This document shows, one piece after another, positions 8,322-18,247 of a DNA stretch of 64,000 nucleotides (the stretch's first letter is position 1; the number at the start of each line of letters is the position of its first letter). The stretch is from positions 310,001 through 374,000 of the forward strand of contig JACKEN010000005.1 of the NCBI GenBank assembly GCA_020632995.1. Reading direction: 5' to 3'. The DNA is from Deltaproteobacteria bacterium. Lineage in GTDB: Bacteria; Myxococcota; Kuafuiibacteriia; Kuafuiibacteriales; Kuafuiibacteriaceae. Made by a program: the position numbers and the translations under genes. The notes beneath the pieces were generated by a model. That model did not search any database, was not told the origin of the DNA, and saw nothing but the letters and a program-made list of their open reading frames with translations.

Positions 8322-9668
8322 ATGGTGAGCTTTACGGGAATCGGGTCTGGCATGGACCTCACCACGCTCATCGATGGCCTGGTGGAGGTCGAGCGCATCC
8401 CGATCGCGCAGATCGAGGCCAAGCAGGCGACCGCCAACGAGCAGCTGACCACCCTGGGCAGCCTCGTGTCCCGCCTCCAGAGCTTGAAGGCCGCGGCCGA
8501 GGAGCTCGACCAGACGGGTGAGGTGCGCGCGGTGAAGGCCGCCAGCACCGACGACTCGATCATCTCAGCGGTGGTCTCCGATGCCGCCGCGCTGGGCACC
8601 TACAACCTGCGCGTGAGCCAGCTGGCCACTCCGCAGGTTACCTTGTCACAGGCCTACGCCTCGAGCAGCGCTGGCCAGGTGGGCACCGGATCCATCGACA
8701 TCTCCATCAACGGCGACGCGGCCACCACGGTGGTGCTGGACGGCACCGAGACCCTGGAAGAGGTGGCGGCCAAGATCGACGGCGCCAACGCCGGCGTCAC
8801 CGCGCAGCTGATCTACGACGGCAGCAACTACCGGATCATGATCCAGGGCCTGAACCCGGGCACCGCGAACGTGGTGACCTTCCGCGAGAACAGCATCACC
8901 CTGGGCCTGAACCAGCCCGGCGCCAACCTCTCGGACGCCCAGGACGCCGTCTTCACCCTCAACGGCCTGACCATCACCCGCAGCACCAACACCGTCTCCG
9001 ACCTGTTGGCCGGCGTGACCCTGAACCTCGACCGAGAGATGGCCGCCACCGACCCGGACATCGTGGTCAAGGTCGACAACGACCCCACCGCCCTCCAGAA
9101 GAAGGTGCAGGCGGTCGTCGACAAGTACAACGAGGTCATGGGTTTGATCTCGGTAGAGCTGACCTCCGGCAAGGAGGGCTCCACCGCCCGCGCGCTGGCC
9201 GGCGACTCCACCCTGCGTGGGCTCCAGCGCCAGCTCCTGCAGATCGCCTCCAGCGCCTACTCCCATGGCGGAACCACCGTGTCCCTGGGCGCGGTGGGGG
9301 TCACGCTGGGCAACGACGCAGGGCTGACCATCGACAGCGCGAAGTTCGCCAGCATGATCAGCTCCGACCCCAGCGCCCTGGACGATCTGTTCGCGGGTGA
9401 TGGCGTGACCAGCTTCACCGCCAAGCTCAAGGCCCTGGTGGACGACAACATCCGGTCCGGGACCGGCACCCTGATCACCAAGCAATCGAACCTGCGCAGC
9501 CGCATCGACGGTTGGGATGAGCAGATCCAGGATATCGAGGACCGCGCCAGCCGCCTGGAAGAGCGCCTGCGCCGCACCTACACCGCTTTGGACTCCAAGA
9601 TCGCCGAGCTCAGCGCGCAGGGGGACTACCTGACGAGCGCGCTGAGCTCGAACAACAAATCGAACTAG
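8322..9668 (+). CDS. fliD: Filament cap protein FliD
   Basis: The 448-residue protein starts 'MVSFTGIGSGMDLTTLIDGL' followed by 'VEVERIPIAQIEAKQA', the FliD N-terminal signature. It ends with a coiled-coil ('IQDIEDRASRLEERLRRTYT') and 'LDSKIAELSAQGDYLTSAL', also FliD-typical. It caps the filament and helps flagellin polymerise. It is followed by its usual partner fliS. Length is normal. Confidence 0.95.
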   Translation: MVSFTGIGSGMDLTTLIDGLVEVERIPIAQIEAKQATANEQLTTLGSLVSRLQSLKAAAEELDQTGEVRAVKAASTDDSIISAVVSDAAALGTYNLRVSQLATPQVTLSQAYASSSAGQVGTGSIDISINGDAATTVVLDGTETLEEVAAKIDGANAGVTAQLIYDGSNYRIMIQGLNPGTANVVTFRENSITLGLNQPGANLSDAQDAVFTLNGLTITRSTNTVSDLLAGVTLNLDREMAATDPDIVVKVDNDPTALQKKVQAVVDKYNEVMGLISVELTSGKEGSTARALAGDSTLRGLQRQLLQIASSAYSHGGTTVSLGAVGVTLGNDAGLTIDSAKFASMISSDPSALDDLFAGDGVTSFTAKLKALVDDNIRSGTGTLITKQSNLRSRIDGWDEQIQDIEDRASRLEERLRRTYTALDSKIAELSAQGDYLTSALSSNNKSN

Positions 9669-9689
9669 TACTTAGAGAGGACATTAGAG

Positions 9690-10064
9690 ATGCTTTACCG
9701 TCGAGCCGCCGCTGCATATCAGAAGGTCCACATGGAGACCTCCCCGGCTCGGATCCTGGATGGTCTGCTCGACCGTCTCCTCCGTGATCTGGAGGACGCG
9801 CGCGTAGCCATCGAGGGTCGGGATATCAAGGGGAAGAGCCAACACGTCGACCACGCGCTCCGCATCATCGGCGAGCTGGTCGCTGCGCTCGACTTCCGGC
9901 AGGCCCCGGAGCTCTGTCACCAGCTGTCCAACCTCTACGGCTTCGTAGAGGAGTGCCTCCTGGAGGCCAGCCTGCGCCTGGACCCGCGCCGCATCGGTGA
10001 GGCCAAGCGCGTGGTGGAGCTGATCCACGAGAGCAACAGAGAAGCAGCGGGGTTGACGTCATGA
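9690..10064 (+). CDS. fliS: Flagellin export chaperone FliS
   Basis: The 124-residue helical protein has FliS features: 'YRRAAAAYQKVHMETSPARI' at the N-terminus, 'HVDHALRIIGELVAALDF' and 'LYGFVEECLLEASLRLD'. FliS binds the C-terminus of flagellin in the cytosol and prevents early polymerisation. A GAGAGGACATTAGAG ribosome region precedes ATG 9690. The stop overlaps the next start (ATGA). Confidence 0.93.
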   Translation: MLYRRAAAAYQKVHMETSPARILDGLLDRLLRDLEDARVAIEGRDIKGKSQHVDHALRIIGELVAALDFRQAPELCHQLSNLYGFVEECLLEASLRLDPRRIGEAKRVVELIHESNREAAGLTS

Positions 10065-10399
10065 ACCGCCTCGTCGAGCTGCTCACCCGCCTGATGGAGG
10101 CCAGCGCTGATCTCCCCGACCCCGAGGTGGAGCCCGAGGTGGTCCTCGCCGCGGCGGAGCACATGATGGAGATGCGCCGACAGGCCTTCGACGAGCTCAA
10201 GCTGACGCTCGAGTCCGGCGCCGCGGTGGACGCCGACGTCCGCAAGGCCGCGTCCCAGCTCCAGGGCGTGGACAGCGCCTGGGCGGCCCGGATGCAGGCC
10301 GCCATGAACACCCTCGCCACCCGGATGGTGGGGGCCCGTCGCCTGAAGGCCAGCCTCTACGCCCAACGTCAGGGCAAGCACGCCGCCATCCAGGTCTGA
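10061..10399 (+). CDS. FliT-like small helical protein
   Basis: The 112-residue predicted all-helical protein overlaps the fliS stop by 4 nt. The position directly after fliD-fliS is where FliT (FliD export chaperone) is normally found, and the size fits. The C-terminal 'TRMVGARRLKASLYAQ' gives only weak resemblance to the family. The assignment rests mainly on location; it could be another short flagellar accessory protein. It ends the flagellar cluster, tail to tail with thrS. Confidence 0.5.
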   Translation: MNRLVELLTRLMEASADLPDPEVEPEVVLAAAEHMMEMRRQAFDELKLTLESGAAVDADVRKAASQLQGVDSAWAARMQAAMNTLATRMVGARRLKASLYAQRQGKHAAIQV

Positions 10400-10414
10400 C
10401 GGGCCCCGTGAGGC

Positions 10415-12418
10415 CTACGCCGCCTGGCTCGGAGCGGCGGCCCGCTTCGGATCCCGCTCCTCGCTCACGCTGTTCAAGAAGGCCTCGAGGCTCATCTCAC
10501 CCAGCTCGCCCTTGTCGCGGGAGCGCACGTTGATGGTGCCGTTCTCCTGCTCCTTCTCGCCGACCACGATCTGGTAGGGGATCTTCTGCAGGCTGGCCTG
10601 CCGGATCTTGTAGCCCACCCGATCGTCCTTCAGGTTCGCCTCGGCCCGCAGCCCCGCGTCGAGCAGCTTGGCGGTGACTTCCTTGGCGTAGTCGAAGAAC
10701 TTCTCGGAGATCGGCAGCACCTGGATCTGCTCGGGGGCGAGCCACAGCGGGAACTTGCCCGCGTAGTTCTCGATGATGATCCCCATGAAGCGCTCGAGCG
10801 AGCCGTAGCAGGCCCGGTGCAGCATCACCGGGGTGTGCTTGTTCCCGTCCGCGCCGATGTACGTCAGCCCGAAGCGCTCGGGCATCGAGAAGTCGAGCTG
10901 GATCGTCCCACACTGCCACGAGCGCTTGAGCACGTCGCGGATGTGGAAGTCGATCTTCGGCCCGTAGAACGCGCCGTCACCCGCGTTCACCACGTACTCG
11001 ATGCCCTTGTGGTCGAGCGCGTTCTCGAGCGCGGACTCCGCCTTCTCCCACATCTCGTCGGACCCGATGCTCTTCTCGGGCCGGGTCGACAGCTCGATCC
11101 GCACGTCATCGAGGTCGAAGGCGCCGTAGACCTCCTTGAAGAAGTCGATCAGCATCCCGATCTCGCCCTCGATCTGGTCCGGCGTGCAGAAGTGGTGCGC
11201 GTCGTCCTGGGTGAACGCCTGCACCCGGAACAGCCCGTGCCGCACGCCGCTCATCTCGCGGCGGTGCACCAGCCCCATCTCCGCGAAGCGGAGGGGGAAC
11301 TCGTTGTGGCTGTGGTGCCGAGTCCGGTACACCATCAGGTGCCCGGGGCAGTTCATGGGCTTCACCGCCATCGGCCGCTCCTCCTCCACGTTGTCGTGGA
11401 TGTGGCTCGGCTCCTTCTCGTCACGCAGCTTCAGCTTCGTGAAGAACATGTTCTCGAGGTAGTTGTCGTAGTGGCCGGACGTATGCCACAGCTCCTCGCT
11501 CAGGATCAGCGGCGTCTTCACCTCCTTGTAGCCGCGCCGCCTGAGCAGCGAGCGCATGTAGTCCACCAGGAGGTTGAACAGCATCGTCCCGCGGGGCGCG
11601 AAGAACGGGAAGCCGGGGGCCTCCTCGTTGAAGGTGAACAGGTCCAGCTGCTCGCCGAGCACGCGGTGGTCGCGCTTCTTGGCCTCCTCGATGAGGTCCA
11701 GGTGCTCCTTCAGGTCCTCCTTCGAGAAGAAGGCCGTCCCGTACACCCGGATGAGCTGCTCGCGGTCGGCGTCGCCGCGCCAGTACGCGCCGGAGATGTG
11801 GGTGAGCTTGACGTGCTTCAGCCAGCCCGTGTCGGGGACGTGGGGCCCCCGGCAGAGGTCGACGAAGTCGCCGTGCTTGTAGAAGGAGAGGGTGGCCCCC
11901 TGCGCCTTCAGCCCGTCCACGATCTCCTGCTTGAACTTGTTGTTGCCGCCGTCGATCGCCTTGTAGCGGGCGTAGACCTCGTCGCCCGCCCCGCCGCCGA
12001 CCTCGTGGCGCTCGAACGCCACGCCGGCCTTGGCGATCTTCTGCATCTCTCCCTCGATCTTCGCGAAGTCGTCCGGGCTGATCTTCTCGTCGGGTGAGTA
12101 GATGTCATAGTAGAAGCCCCCCTCGACCACCGGACCGATGGTGAGCTGGGCCTTCGGATAGACGCGGAGGATCGCGTCGGCCATCAGGTGCGCGGCGGAG
12201 TGCCGCAACACCTCGAGCGCCTCGGGGTCGCGCTTGGTCAACAGGGCCACCTCGGCGCCGTCCGGGAGGGGGCGCGCGAGGTCCACGATGGCGTCGTTCA
12301 CCTTGGCCGCGACGGCGGCCTTGGCCAGGCCGGGGCCGATCGAGAGGGCGAGATCTTTGGCGGATGCGCCGTCGGACAGCTCGCGAGAGCTGCCATCCGG
12401 CAGTCGGACGTGGATCAT
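10415..12418 (-). CDS. thrS: Threonyl-tRNA synthetase
   Basis: The 667-residue enzyme charges tRNA-Thr. Domains in order: TGS (about 1-62), editing/SAD domain with 'RHSAAHLMADAI' (HxxxH) and 'DLCRGPHV', the class II catalytic core with motif 2 ('RFAEMGLVHRREMSGVRHGL') and motif 3 ('HRACYGSLERFMGIIIENY'), the zinc Cys in 'MNCPGHLM', and the anticodon-binding domain from 'IQVLPISEKFFDYA'. The C-terminal tail (KRAAAPSQAA) is slightly extended. An AAGGAG site precedes the ATG. It is not next to infC-rpmI-rplT as in many bacteria; upstream on the same strand are two paralogous HEAT-like genes. Confidence 0.97.
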   Translation of the reverse strand: MIHVRLPDGSSRELSDGASAKDLALSIGPGLAKAAVAAKVNDAIVDLARPLPDGAEVALLTKRDPEALEVLRHSAAHLMADAILRVYPKAQLTIGPVVEGGFYYDIYSPDEKISPDDFAKIEGEMQKIAKAGVAFERHEVGGGAGDEVYARYKAIDGGNNKFKQEIVDGLKAQGATLSFYKHGDFVDLCRGPHVPDTGWLKHVKLTHISGAYWRGDADREQLIRVYGTAFFSKEDLKEHLDLIEEAKKRDHRVLGEQLDLFTFNEEAPGFPFFAPRGTMLFNLLVDYMRSLLRRRGYKEVKTPLILSEELWHTSGHYDNYLENMFFTKLKLRDEKEPSHIHDNVEEERPMAVKPMNCPGHLMVYRTRHHSHNEFPLRFAEMGLVHRREMSGVRHGLFRVQAFTQDDAHHFCTPDQIEGEIGMLIDFFKEVYGAFDLDDVRIELSTRPEKSIGSDEMWEKAESALENALDHKGIEYVVNAGDGAFYGPKIDFHIRDVLKRSWQCGTIQLDFSMPERFGLTYIGADGNKHTPVMLHRACYGSLERFMGIIIENYAGKFPLWLAPEQIQVLPISEKFFDYAKEVTAKLLDAGLRAEANLKDDRVGYKIRQASLQKIPYQIVVGEKEQENGTINVRSRDKGELGEMSLEAFLNSVSEERDPKRAAAPSQAA

Positions 12419-12528
12419 TTGTCAGTCTCCTTTGCGGGGCGGACACCAACCGTCCCGCGGCTCCACCCGACGGCCACGACCCGCCGGGCTTCAGTTCGTC
12501 GCGAGCATGGTCCCGGCGTACGCGGGCG

Positions 12529-13743
12529 TCAACTGGGGTCGTCTTCTGACGGGGTGCTCAACGCCCCCGCTGGCACGGTGAGCGAGAGCCCGCCCGCGCG
12601 CCCCTCACCCGCGACCGACACCGCCCCCGCTCCGGGGCCAGGCTCCACCAGCGCCAGCGCCCCCGCGCGCTCTGGGCCCGCCCGCTCCTGGATCAGCTCC
12701 ACCGCGAGCTCCAGGCTCTCGCGCAGGTCCTTGGACGCCCAGCTCGCCCGCGCCCGGGCGGCGGGCACCGCGGCCACCGTACCCTGGCGGCTCAAGATCT
12801 GGGCGACCCGCTCCACCACCAGCTCGTTCTCGCTCGCGAGGAGGGGGACCACCGCCGCCTCGACCCGCGGGTCGTGGTGGTGGGCGAGGGACTCCGCCAG
12901 CACCGTCTCGACGCCGGCCGGCGCGCTGGTGGCCACGGCGAGGAGGCCCTCCAGGTCCTTCAGGCGGCCCAGGGTGGCCGTGGCGCCCCTGCGTACCGAC
13001 ACAGGGGTGCCGGGGTCGACGCCGAGGGCGCGCAGGGTGGGCAGGTCCTCGCGGCCGGGCGCGCAGGCGGCGGTGAGCCGGAGCTCCGGGTCGTCGCTCT
13101 GCAAGGCATCCTGCCGGGCGACCTCGACCTCGGGGTGCTCGGCGAAGTGCTGCAGCACCAGGCGCAGGGCCTCGGCCCGCTGGTTCTTCCGCACCTCCTC
13201 CAGCAACCCCGGCAGGAGGACCTGCACGTGCTGTCCGGACGGGAGTGCGCCCACGATGGCTTGGGCCAGCGCGTACGCCCTGGGATCCCCGGTCCGCCGG
13301 CCGAGGGTGGGCACCGGGAGGGGCCCGGTCTCCACGCACAGGTCACCGCCGTCCGCGGTGACCGAGAGGCCGGCCTGGATCTCCGGTACCGCGCCGATCG
13401 CGACCTCGAGCAGCCACGCCCCGGCGTGGCCGACCCCATCCGGCTGCGCGTCCAGGTAGAAGCGGAACCAGGGCGGGAACACGGACGCGACCACCAGGCG
13501 GTAGCGCGCCCGCTTGATGTCCGAGTCGCTCGATCCCTGGTCCACCTCGCGCCACTCTTCGTAGCTCAGGCGGCCGTGGATGGTGTTGGGGCTGAGGAGC
13601 GCGTCGTTTGCCTCCCCGTCGATGGCCCGCGGCAAGAACGCAGGGCCGAAGCGCAGCACCATCGCGAGCACCGCCACCAGCACCGCCAGGCTGAGGAAGA
13701 ACAGCACCCAACGAGGTTGGCCGAGGCACGGGGGCCGACGCAA
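12529..13743 (-). CDS. Membrane-anchored HEAT-like repeat protein, paralogue B
   Basis: The 404-residue product has an N-terminal transmembrane helix ('WVLFFLSLAVLVAVLAMVL' region, residues 12-30), a globular beta-rich part with 'GRLSYEEWREVDQG' and 'ADGGDLCVETG', then an alpha-helical repeat region (about 180-360) with HEAT-like units such as 'ALQSDDPELRLTAACAPGR' and 'RRGATATLGRLKDLEGLLAV'. It is clearly paralogous to the gene just upstream at 13752-14912. The start is a TTG 8 nt after that gene's stop. I do not recognise a named family; the topology suggests a periplasmic or cytosolic scaffold tethered to the inner membrane. Confidence 0.8.
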   Translation of the reverse strand: MRRPPCLGQPRWVLFFLSLAVLVAVLAMVLRFGPAFLPRAIDGEANDALLSPNTIHGRLSYEEWREVDQGSSDSDIKRARYRLVVASVFPPWFRFYLDAQPDGVGHAGAWLLEVAIGAVPEIQAGLSVTADGGDLCVETGPLPVPTLGRRTGDPRAYALAQAIVGALPSGQHVQVLLPGLLEEVRKNQRAEALRLVLQHFAEHPEVEVARQDALQSDDPELRLTAACAPGREDLPTLRALGVDPGTPVSVRRGATATLGRLKDLEGLLAVATSAPAGVETVLAESLAHHHDPRVEAAVVPLLASENELVVERVAQILSRQGTVAAVPAARARASWASKDLRESLELAVELIQERAGPERAGALALVEPGPGAGAVSVAGEGRAGGLSLTVPAGALSTPSEDDPS

Positions 13744-13751
13744 GCGGCAGC

Positions 13752-14912
13752 TCAGCCCTCCGGCGGCTCGCTCAGCGCGCCCGGCTCGACCAACGCGACC
13801 TCGCCCCCCTCCGGCGCCCCGCCCACCACCGCCAGCGCCCCCGCACGGGCCGGGCCCGCGCGATCCTGGATCAGCTCCACCGTCAGGCGCAGGCTGTCCT
13901 GCAGCGGGTAGGACGCGGTCTGCATGCGGGCCTGCAGCGCGGGCACCGCGGCGATCGTCCCCTGGCGCACCAGGATGTCCGACGCCCGCTCCACCAGCGC
14001 CTCGTCCGGGCTCGCCACGAGCGGGAGCACCGCCGCCTCGATGCGGGGGTCCCGGTGCCCGGCGAGGAGCCCGGCCAGCTGCGCCTCCAGCCCGCTCGGG
14101 GCGTCGGCCGCCAGCTCGAGGAGCGCGTCCAGGTCCCGCGCCCGGCCCAGCGCCCCTACCGCGGCGCGCCGCAGGTCCAGCGGCAGCCCAGGGTCGCCGG
14201 CGAGCGCCACCAGGGCCGGCCGCCCGGCCCGGCCGGACCAGATCGCCGCCTCGAGGCGGAGGGCGGGGTCGTCGTCTTCGAGGGCCTCGGCGCGGAGCGC
14301 GTCGACCTCGGGGTGGTCGCTGAAGCGCTGGCAGAGGATCCGGAGGGCCTCGGGGCGCTGGTGCTCGCGCACCTCGGTGAGCAGCGCCTCCTCCAGCTCG
14401 TCGAGCCCGCGGTGCAGGAAGGCCTGCGCGAGCGCGTCGGCGAGGGCGTCGGCCCGGGCGTCCGCCGTCACCGGGGGGCGGTTCACCTCCACCTCGGCGG
14501 TCTGCACGCAGAGGTCACCGCCCTCCGCCGACACCGACCACCCGATGGGGAGCTCCGCCACCACCTCTCCGGTCACCGCCTCGAGCAGCCAGCCCCCCTC
14601 GGGCCCGTCGCCGCGGGTGAGGCCGCCGCAGAACAGGTGGAGCCAGGACGGGAAGATGTCTTGCACCACGCTCCGATAGCGCCACCGCCGGGGGGTGCCG
14701 GTGCCTGGGTCCGCCTCCCGGATCGGGCGCCACTCCCCGTAGGCGAGGTGCCCCTCCACCAGCCGGGTCATCGAGGCCCCGGAGGCGGTGCGCCCGGTGA
14801 GCAAGCGGACCTGCCGCGCGATGCCGTGGCGGGTCACCAGCCCCCCCACCACGGTGGCGGTGGCGGTGAGCGCGCCCAGCGCCAGCAACACGAGGAGGAG
14901 GCCCATCCCCAC
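13752..14912 (-). CDS. Membrane-anchored HEAT-like repeat protein, paralogue A
   Basis: The 386-residue product has the same layout as its downstream neighbour: a transmembrane segment near the N-terminus (LLLVLLALGALTATATVVGG), the shared motifs 'GHLAYGEWRPIREAD' and 'AEGGDLCVQT', then HEAT-like units ('ALEDDDPALRLEAAIWSGR', 'RRAAVGALGRARDLDALLEL', 'DILVRQGTIAAVPALQAR'). The start is GTG 14912 or ATG 14906. The tandem pair probably arose by duplication. Function is unknown. It follows the SMP-30 gene by 49 nt on the same strand, so the four minus-strand genes down to thrS could be one transcript. Confidence 0.8.
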   Translation of the reverse strand: MGMGLLLVLLALGALTATATVVGGLVTRHGIARQVRLLTGRTASGASMTRLVEGHLAYGEWRPIREADPGTGTPRRWRYRSVVQDIFPSWLHLFCGGLTRGDGPEGGWLLEAVTGEVVAELPIGWSVSAEGGDLCVQTAEVEVNRPPVTADARADALADALAQAFLHRGLDELEEALLTEVREHQRPEALRILCQRFSDHPEVDALRAEALEDDDPALRLEAAIWSGRAGRPALVALAGDPGLPLDLRRAAVGALGRARDLDALLELAADAPSGLEAQLAGLLAGHRDPRIEAAVLPLVASPDEALVERASDILVRQGTIAAVPALQARMQTASYPLQDSLRLTVELIQDRAGPARAGALAVVGGAPEGGEVALVEPGALSEPPEG

Positions 14913-14961
14913 CCAGGGTGACCCGAGCCGTCCGCGCCCCGCAACCCGGCGGCGGGCGAAC

Positions 14962-15852
14962 CTACGGCGCGCGCACAGGCCAGGCCAGGCGGTGGACCAC
15001 CCACTTGCCGGTGATGATCAGCTGATCGCCTTCAGCTCCCCCGAAGGTCAGGTTGGTGGGCCGAAACGGGGTGTCCACCTCCGCCACCTTCTCGCCCGTG
15101 GGGCTGAACGCACGCACCGTCTCGCCCACCACGTAGAGGTTCCCGGCCCGGTCCAGGGCCAGGCCGTCCGCCCCGAACTCGGCCAGGATCCGCCCCTGGG
15201 AGAGGCTCCCGTCCTCGGCCCGCTCGAACACCCAGGTCTTCGCCGCGCCGTCGTCCACCACGTAGACCCGCGCTCCGTCGGGGCTCCCCACCACCCCGTT
15301 GGGGCGGGTGAGCGACTCCAGCGCCGGCACCACGGTGCGGTCGGGGCGCACGTAGTAGACCCGCTCCTTCGCCTGGGGGCGCGCCCCGGCCGAGTACTTG
15401 GGGTCGGTGACGTAGATGCCCCCCGCCGGATCGACCCACAGGTCGTTGCAGCTGTTGAAAGGCCGGTTGTCATACCCGGACGCCCACACCTCGGTCTCGC
15501 CGCGCGGGTCGATGCGCACCACCCGCCCCTTGTAGGGCTCGCACGCGTACAGGCTCCCGTCGGGGCCCACCGCGAGGCCGTTGGTGGCCTCGCCCGTGCG
15601 CACAAGGGCGACGCGGTCCTCCGCCGCGTCCCAGCGGTAGACCTCCTTCGCGGCGAGGTCCGAGAAGTACACGTCGCCCTCGGCGGTGGCGGCGGGGCCC
15701 TCGGTGAAGCGGTACCAGCCGGGCAGGGTACGCGCCTCGCCCGGGGCCAGGCCGTGACCCGAGGCGACCCACACGTCGGGGTCGGGCAGGCAGCCCGCCA
15801 CCAGGAGGGTCATGGCGGTCAGCGCGACCGGTCGGAGCGCGGGCACGGGCAC
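14962..15852 (-). CDS. SMP-30/gluconolactonase/NHL-type beta-propeller lipoprotein
   Basis: The ~296-residue product has a lipoprotein signal (lipobox LVAGC) and then a six-bladed beta-propeller pattern of the SMP-30/gluconolactonase superfamily: 'YRFTEGPAATAEGDVYFSDL', 'ATNGLAVGPDGSLYACEPYK', 'RPFNSCNDLWVDPAGGIYVT', 'RPNGVVGSPDGARVYVVDDG' and 'LRP/FRPTNLTFGG'-like final blade. Members hydrolyse lactones or phosphoesters with a bound divalent cation. The start was set at GTG 15852 because it gives a normal signal peptide (n-region plus lipobox) and lies 6 nt after a CACAGT hexamer. Upstream in-frame codons would overlap the divergent aminopeptidase gene. Substrate unknown. Confidence 0.8.
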   Translation of the reverse strand: MPVPALRPVALTAMTLLVAGCLPDPDVWVASGHGLAPGEARTLPGWYRFTEGPAATAEGDVYFSDLAAKEVYRWDAAEDRVALVRTGEATNGLAVGPDGSLYACEPYKGRVVRIDPRGETEVWASGYDNRPFNSCNDLWVDPAGGIYVTDPKYSAGARPQAKERVYYVRPDRTVVPALESLTRPNGVVGSPDGARVYVVDDGAAKTWVFERAEDGSLSQGRILAEFGADGLALDRAGNLYVVGETVRAFSPTGEKVAEVDTPFRPTNLTFGGAEGDQLIITGKWVVHRLAWPVRAP

Positions 15853-15925
15853 TCGGCCACTGTGCCGCGCCCACGCCCGCGCGCCAAGGGTTGACTCCCC
15901 CCTCCAGCCCGGAGAGGCAGAGGGC

Positions 15926-17352
<1,427 letters not shown>

Positions 17353-17356
<4 letters not shown>

Positions 17357-18222
17357 GCGGCATCGAGCTGTACGACGCGGAGCAGGGTGAGCTGCGGGCC
17401 CCCGAGTGGCTCCAGCCGGGTGGCGCGCTCTCGCTCCTGGTCGGCGTCGAGGCGCGCGCGCACGCGGTGGGCGAGGTCCTCGCAGGCTTCCTTGCACCCC
17501 TCGGGGTGGAGGTGGAGCCGGTGGGGGCGGGGCCCGAGGTGCCGTTCCTGCGGCTCGAGGTGGCGGACGACGCGCTGACGTTGAGCGGCGGCCCGGTCGA
17601 GGGTGAGGCCCCCGAGGGCACCGACGACGAGGTCCTGCAGCTCGCCTACCTCCTCGTGCACTACCGCGCGCCCCTGCCCCTGGCCGAGGCGCTCGAGGAG
17701 GCCGAGGCCCAGCTCGCCTACGGCTACGAGACCCTCTCGGTGGCCATGCACAAGCTCGACGAGCTGGGCTGGCCCAAGGCGGTGGACGGTGAGGTGCGGG
17801 CGCCGGTCGAGGAGATGCTCGCCTCCGCCCTCGAGGCGCTGAGCCAGGACCTCGACACCCCGGCCGCGGTCGGGGCGCTGATGGAGGGCCTCAAGGAGGT
17901 CAACCGCCTGGTGCAGAGCGGTAAGGGGGTGGCGCCCAAGGTGCGCGCACGGACCCTGGCGCGCGCGGTGCGGGACGCCGAGGCCCTCGGCGCGGTGCTG
18001 GGGTGCTTCCAGACCCCGCCCCACGAGGCGGTGGAGGCTCGCCGCGCCCAGCTCGCCGCCGCGCGAGGCCTCGAGGTGGAGCGGGTCGACGCCCTCGTGC
18101 AGGCCCGGGTGGACGCCCGCGCACAGGGTGACTTCGCCAAAGCGGATGCCCTGAGGGCGGAGATCGAGGCGCTCGGGGTGAGAATCCACGACGGCGCCTC
18201 CGGGTCGCGTTGGTCTCTGTAG
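17353..18222 (+). CDS. Orphan cysteinyl-tRNA synthetase C-terminal (DALR-type) domain protein
   Basis: The 289-residue protein resembles only the C-terminal half of CysRS. From about residue 95 it reads like the segment after KMSKS in CysRS: 'LAYLLVHYRAPLPLAEALEE', 'LSQDLDTPAAVGALMEGL', and it ends with 'AQGDFAKADALRAEIEALGV' plus 'RIHDG', the usual CysRS tail. There is no HIGH or KMSKS motif and no zinc-binding cysteines; only one Cys is seen (about 218). Residues 1-90 look unlike the CysRS catalytic domain. It therefore cannot activate cysteine alone. It may bind tRNA or another protein. It is coupled to the aminopeptidase by a 4-nt overlap. Confidence 0.75.
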
Positions 18223-18234
18223 GCGCTGATCTGA

Positions 18235-18240
18235 TAGCGT
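18235..18240 (+). promoter_or_regulatory. Candidate -10 element (TAGCGT) for leaderless start
   Basis: TAGCGT ends 7 nt before the ATG at 18248. No Shine-Dalgarno sequence is visible in that gap, so the transcript may begin at or next to the start codon. No clear -35 was placed. Confidence 0.35.
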
Positions 18241-18247
18241 CCCTGCA

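Noticed and set aside
10817..12097. Open frame antisense to thrS
   Set aside because: His/Val/Leu-rich translation without motifs; thrS is complete on the other strand.
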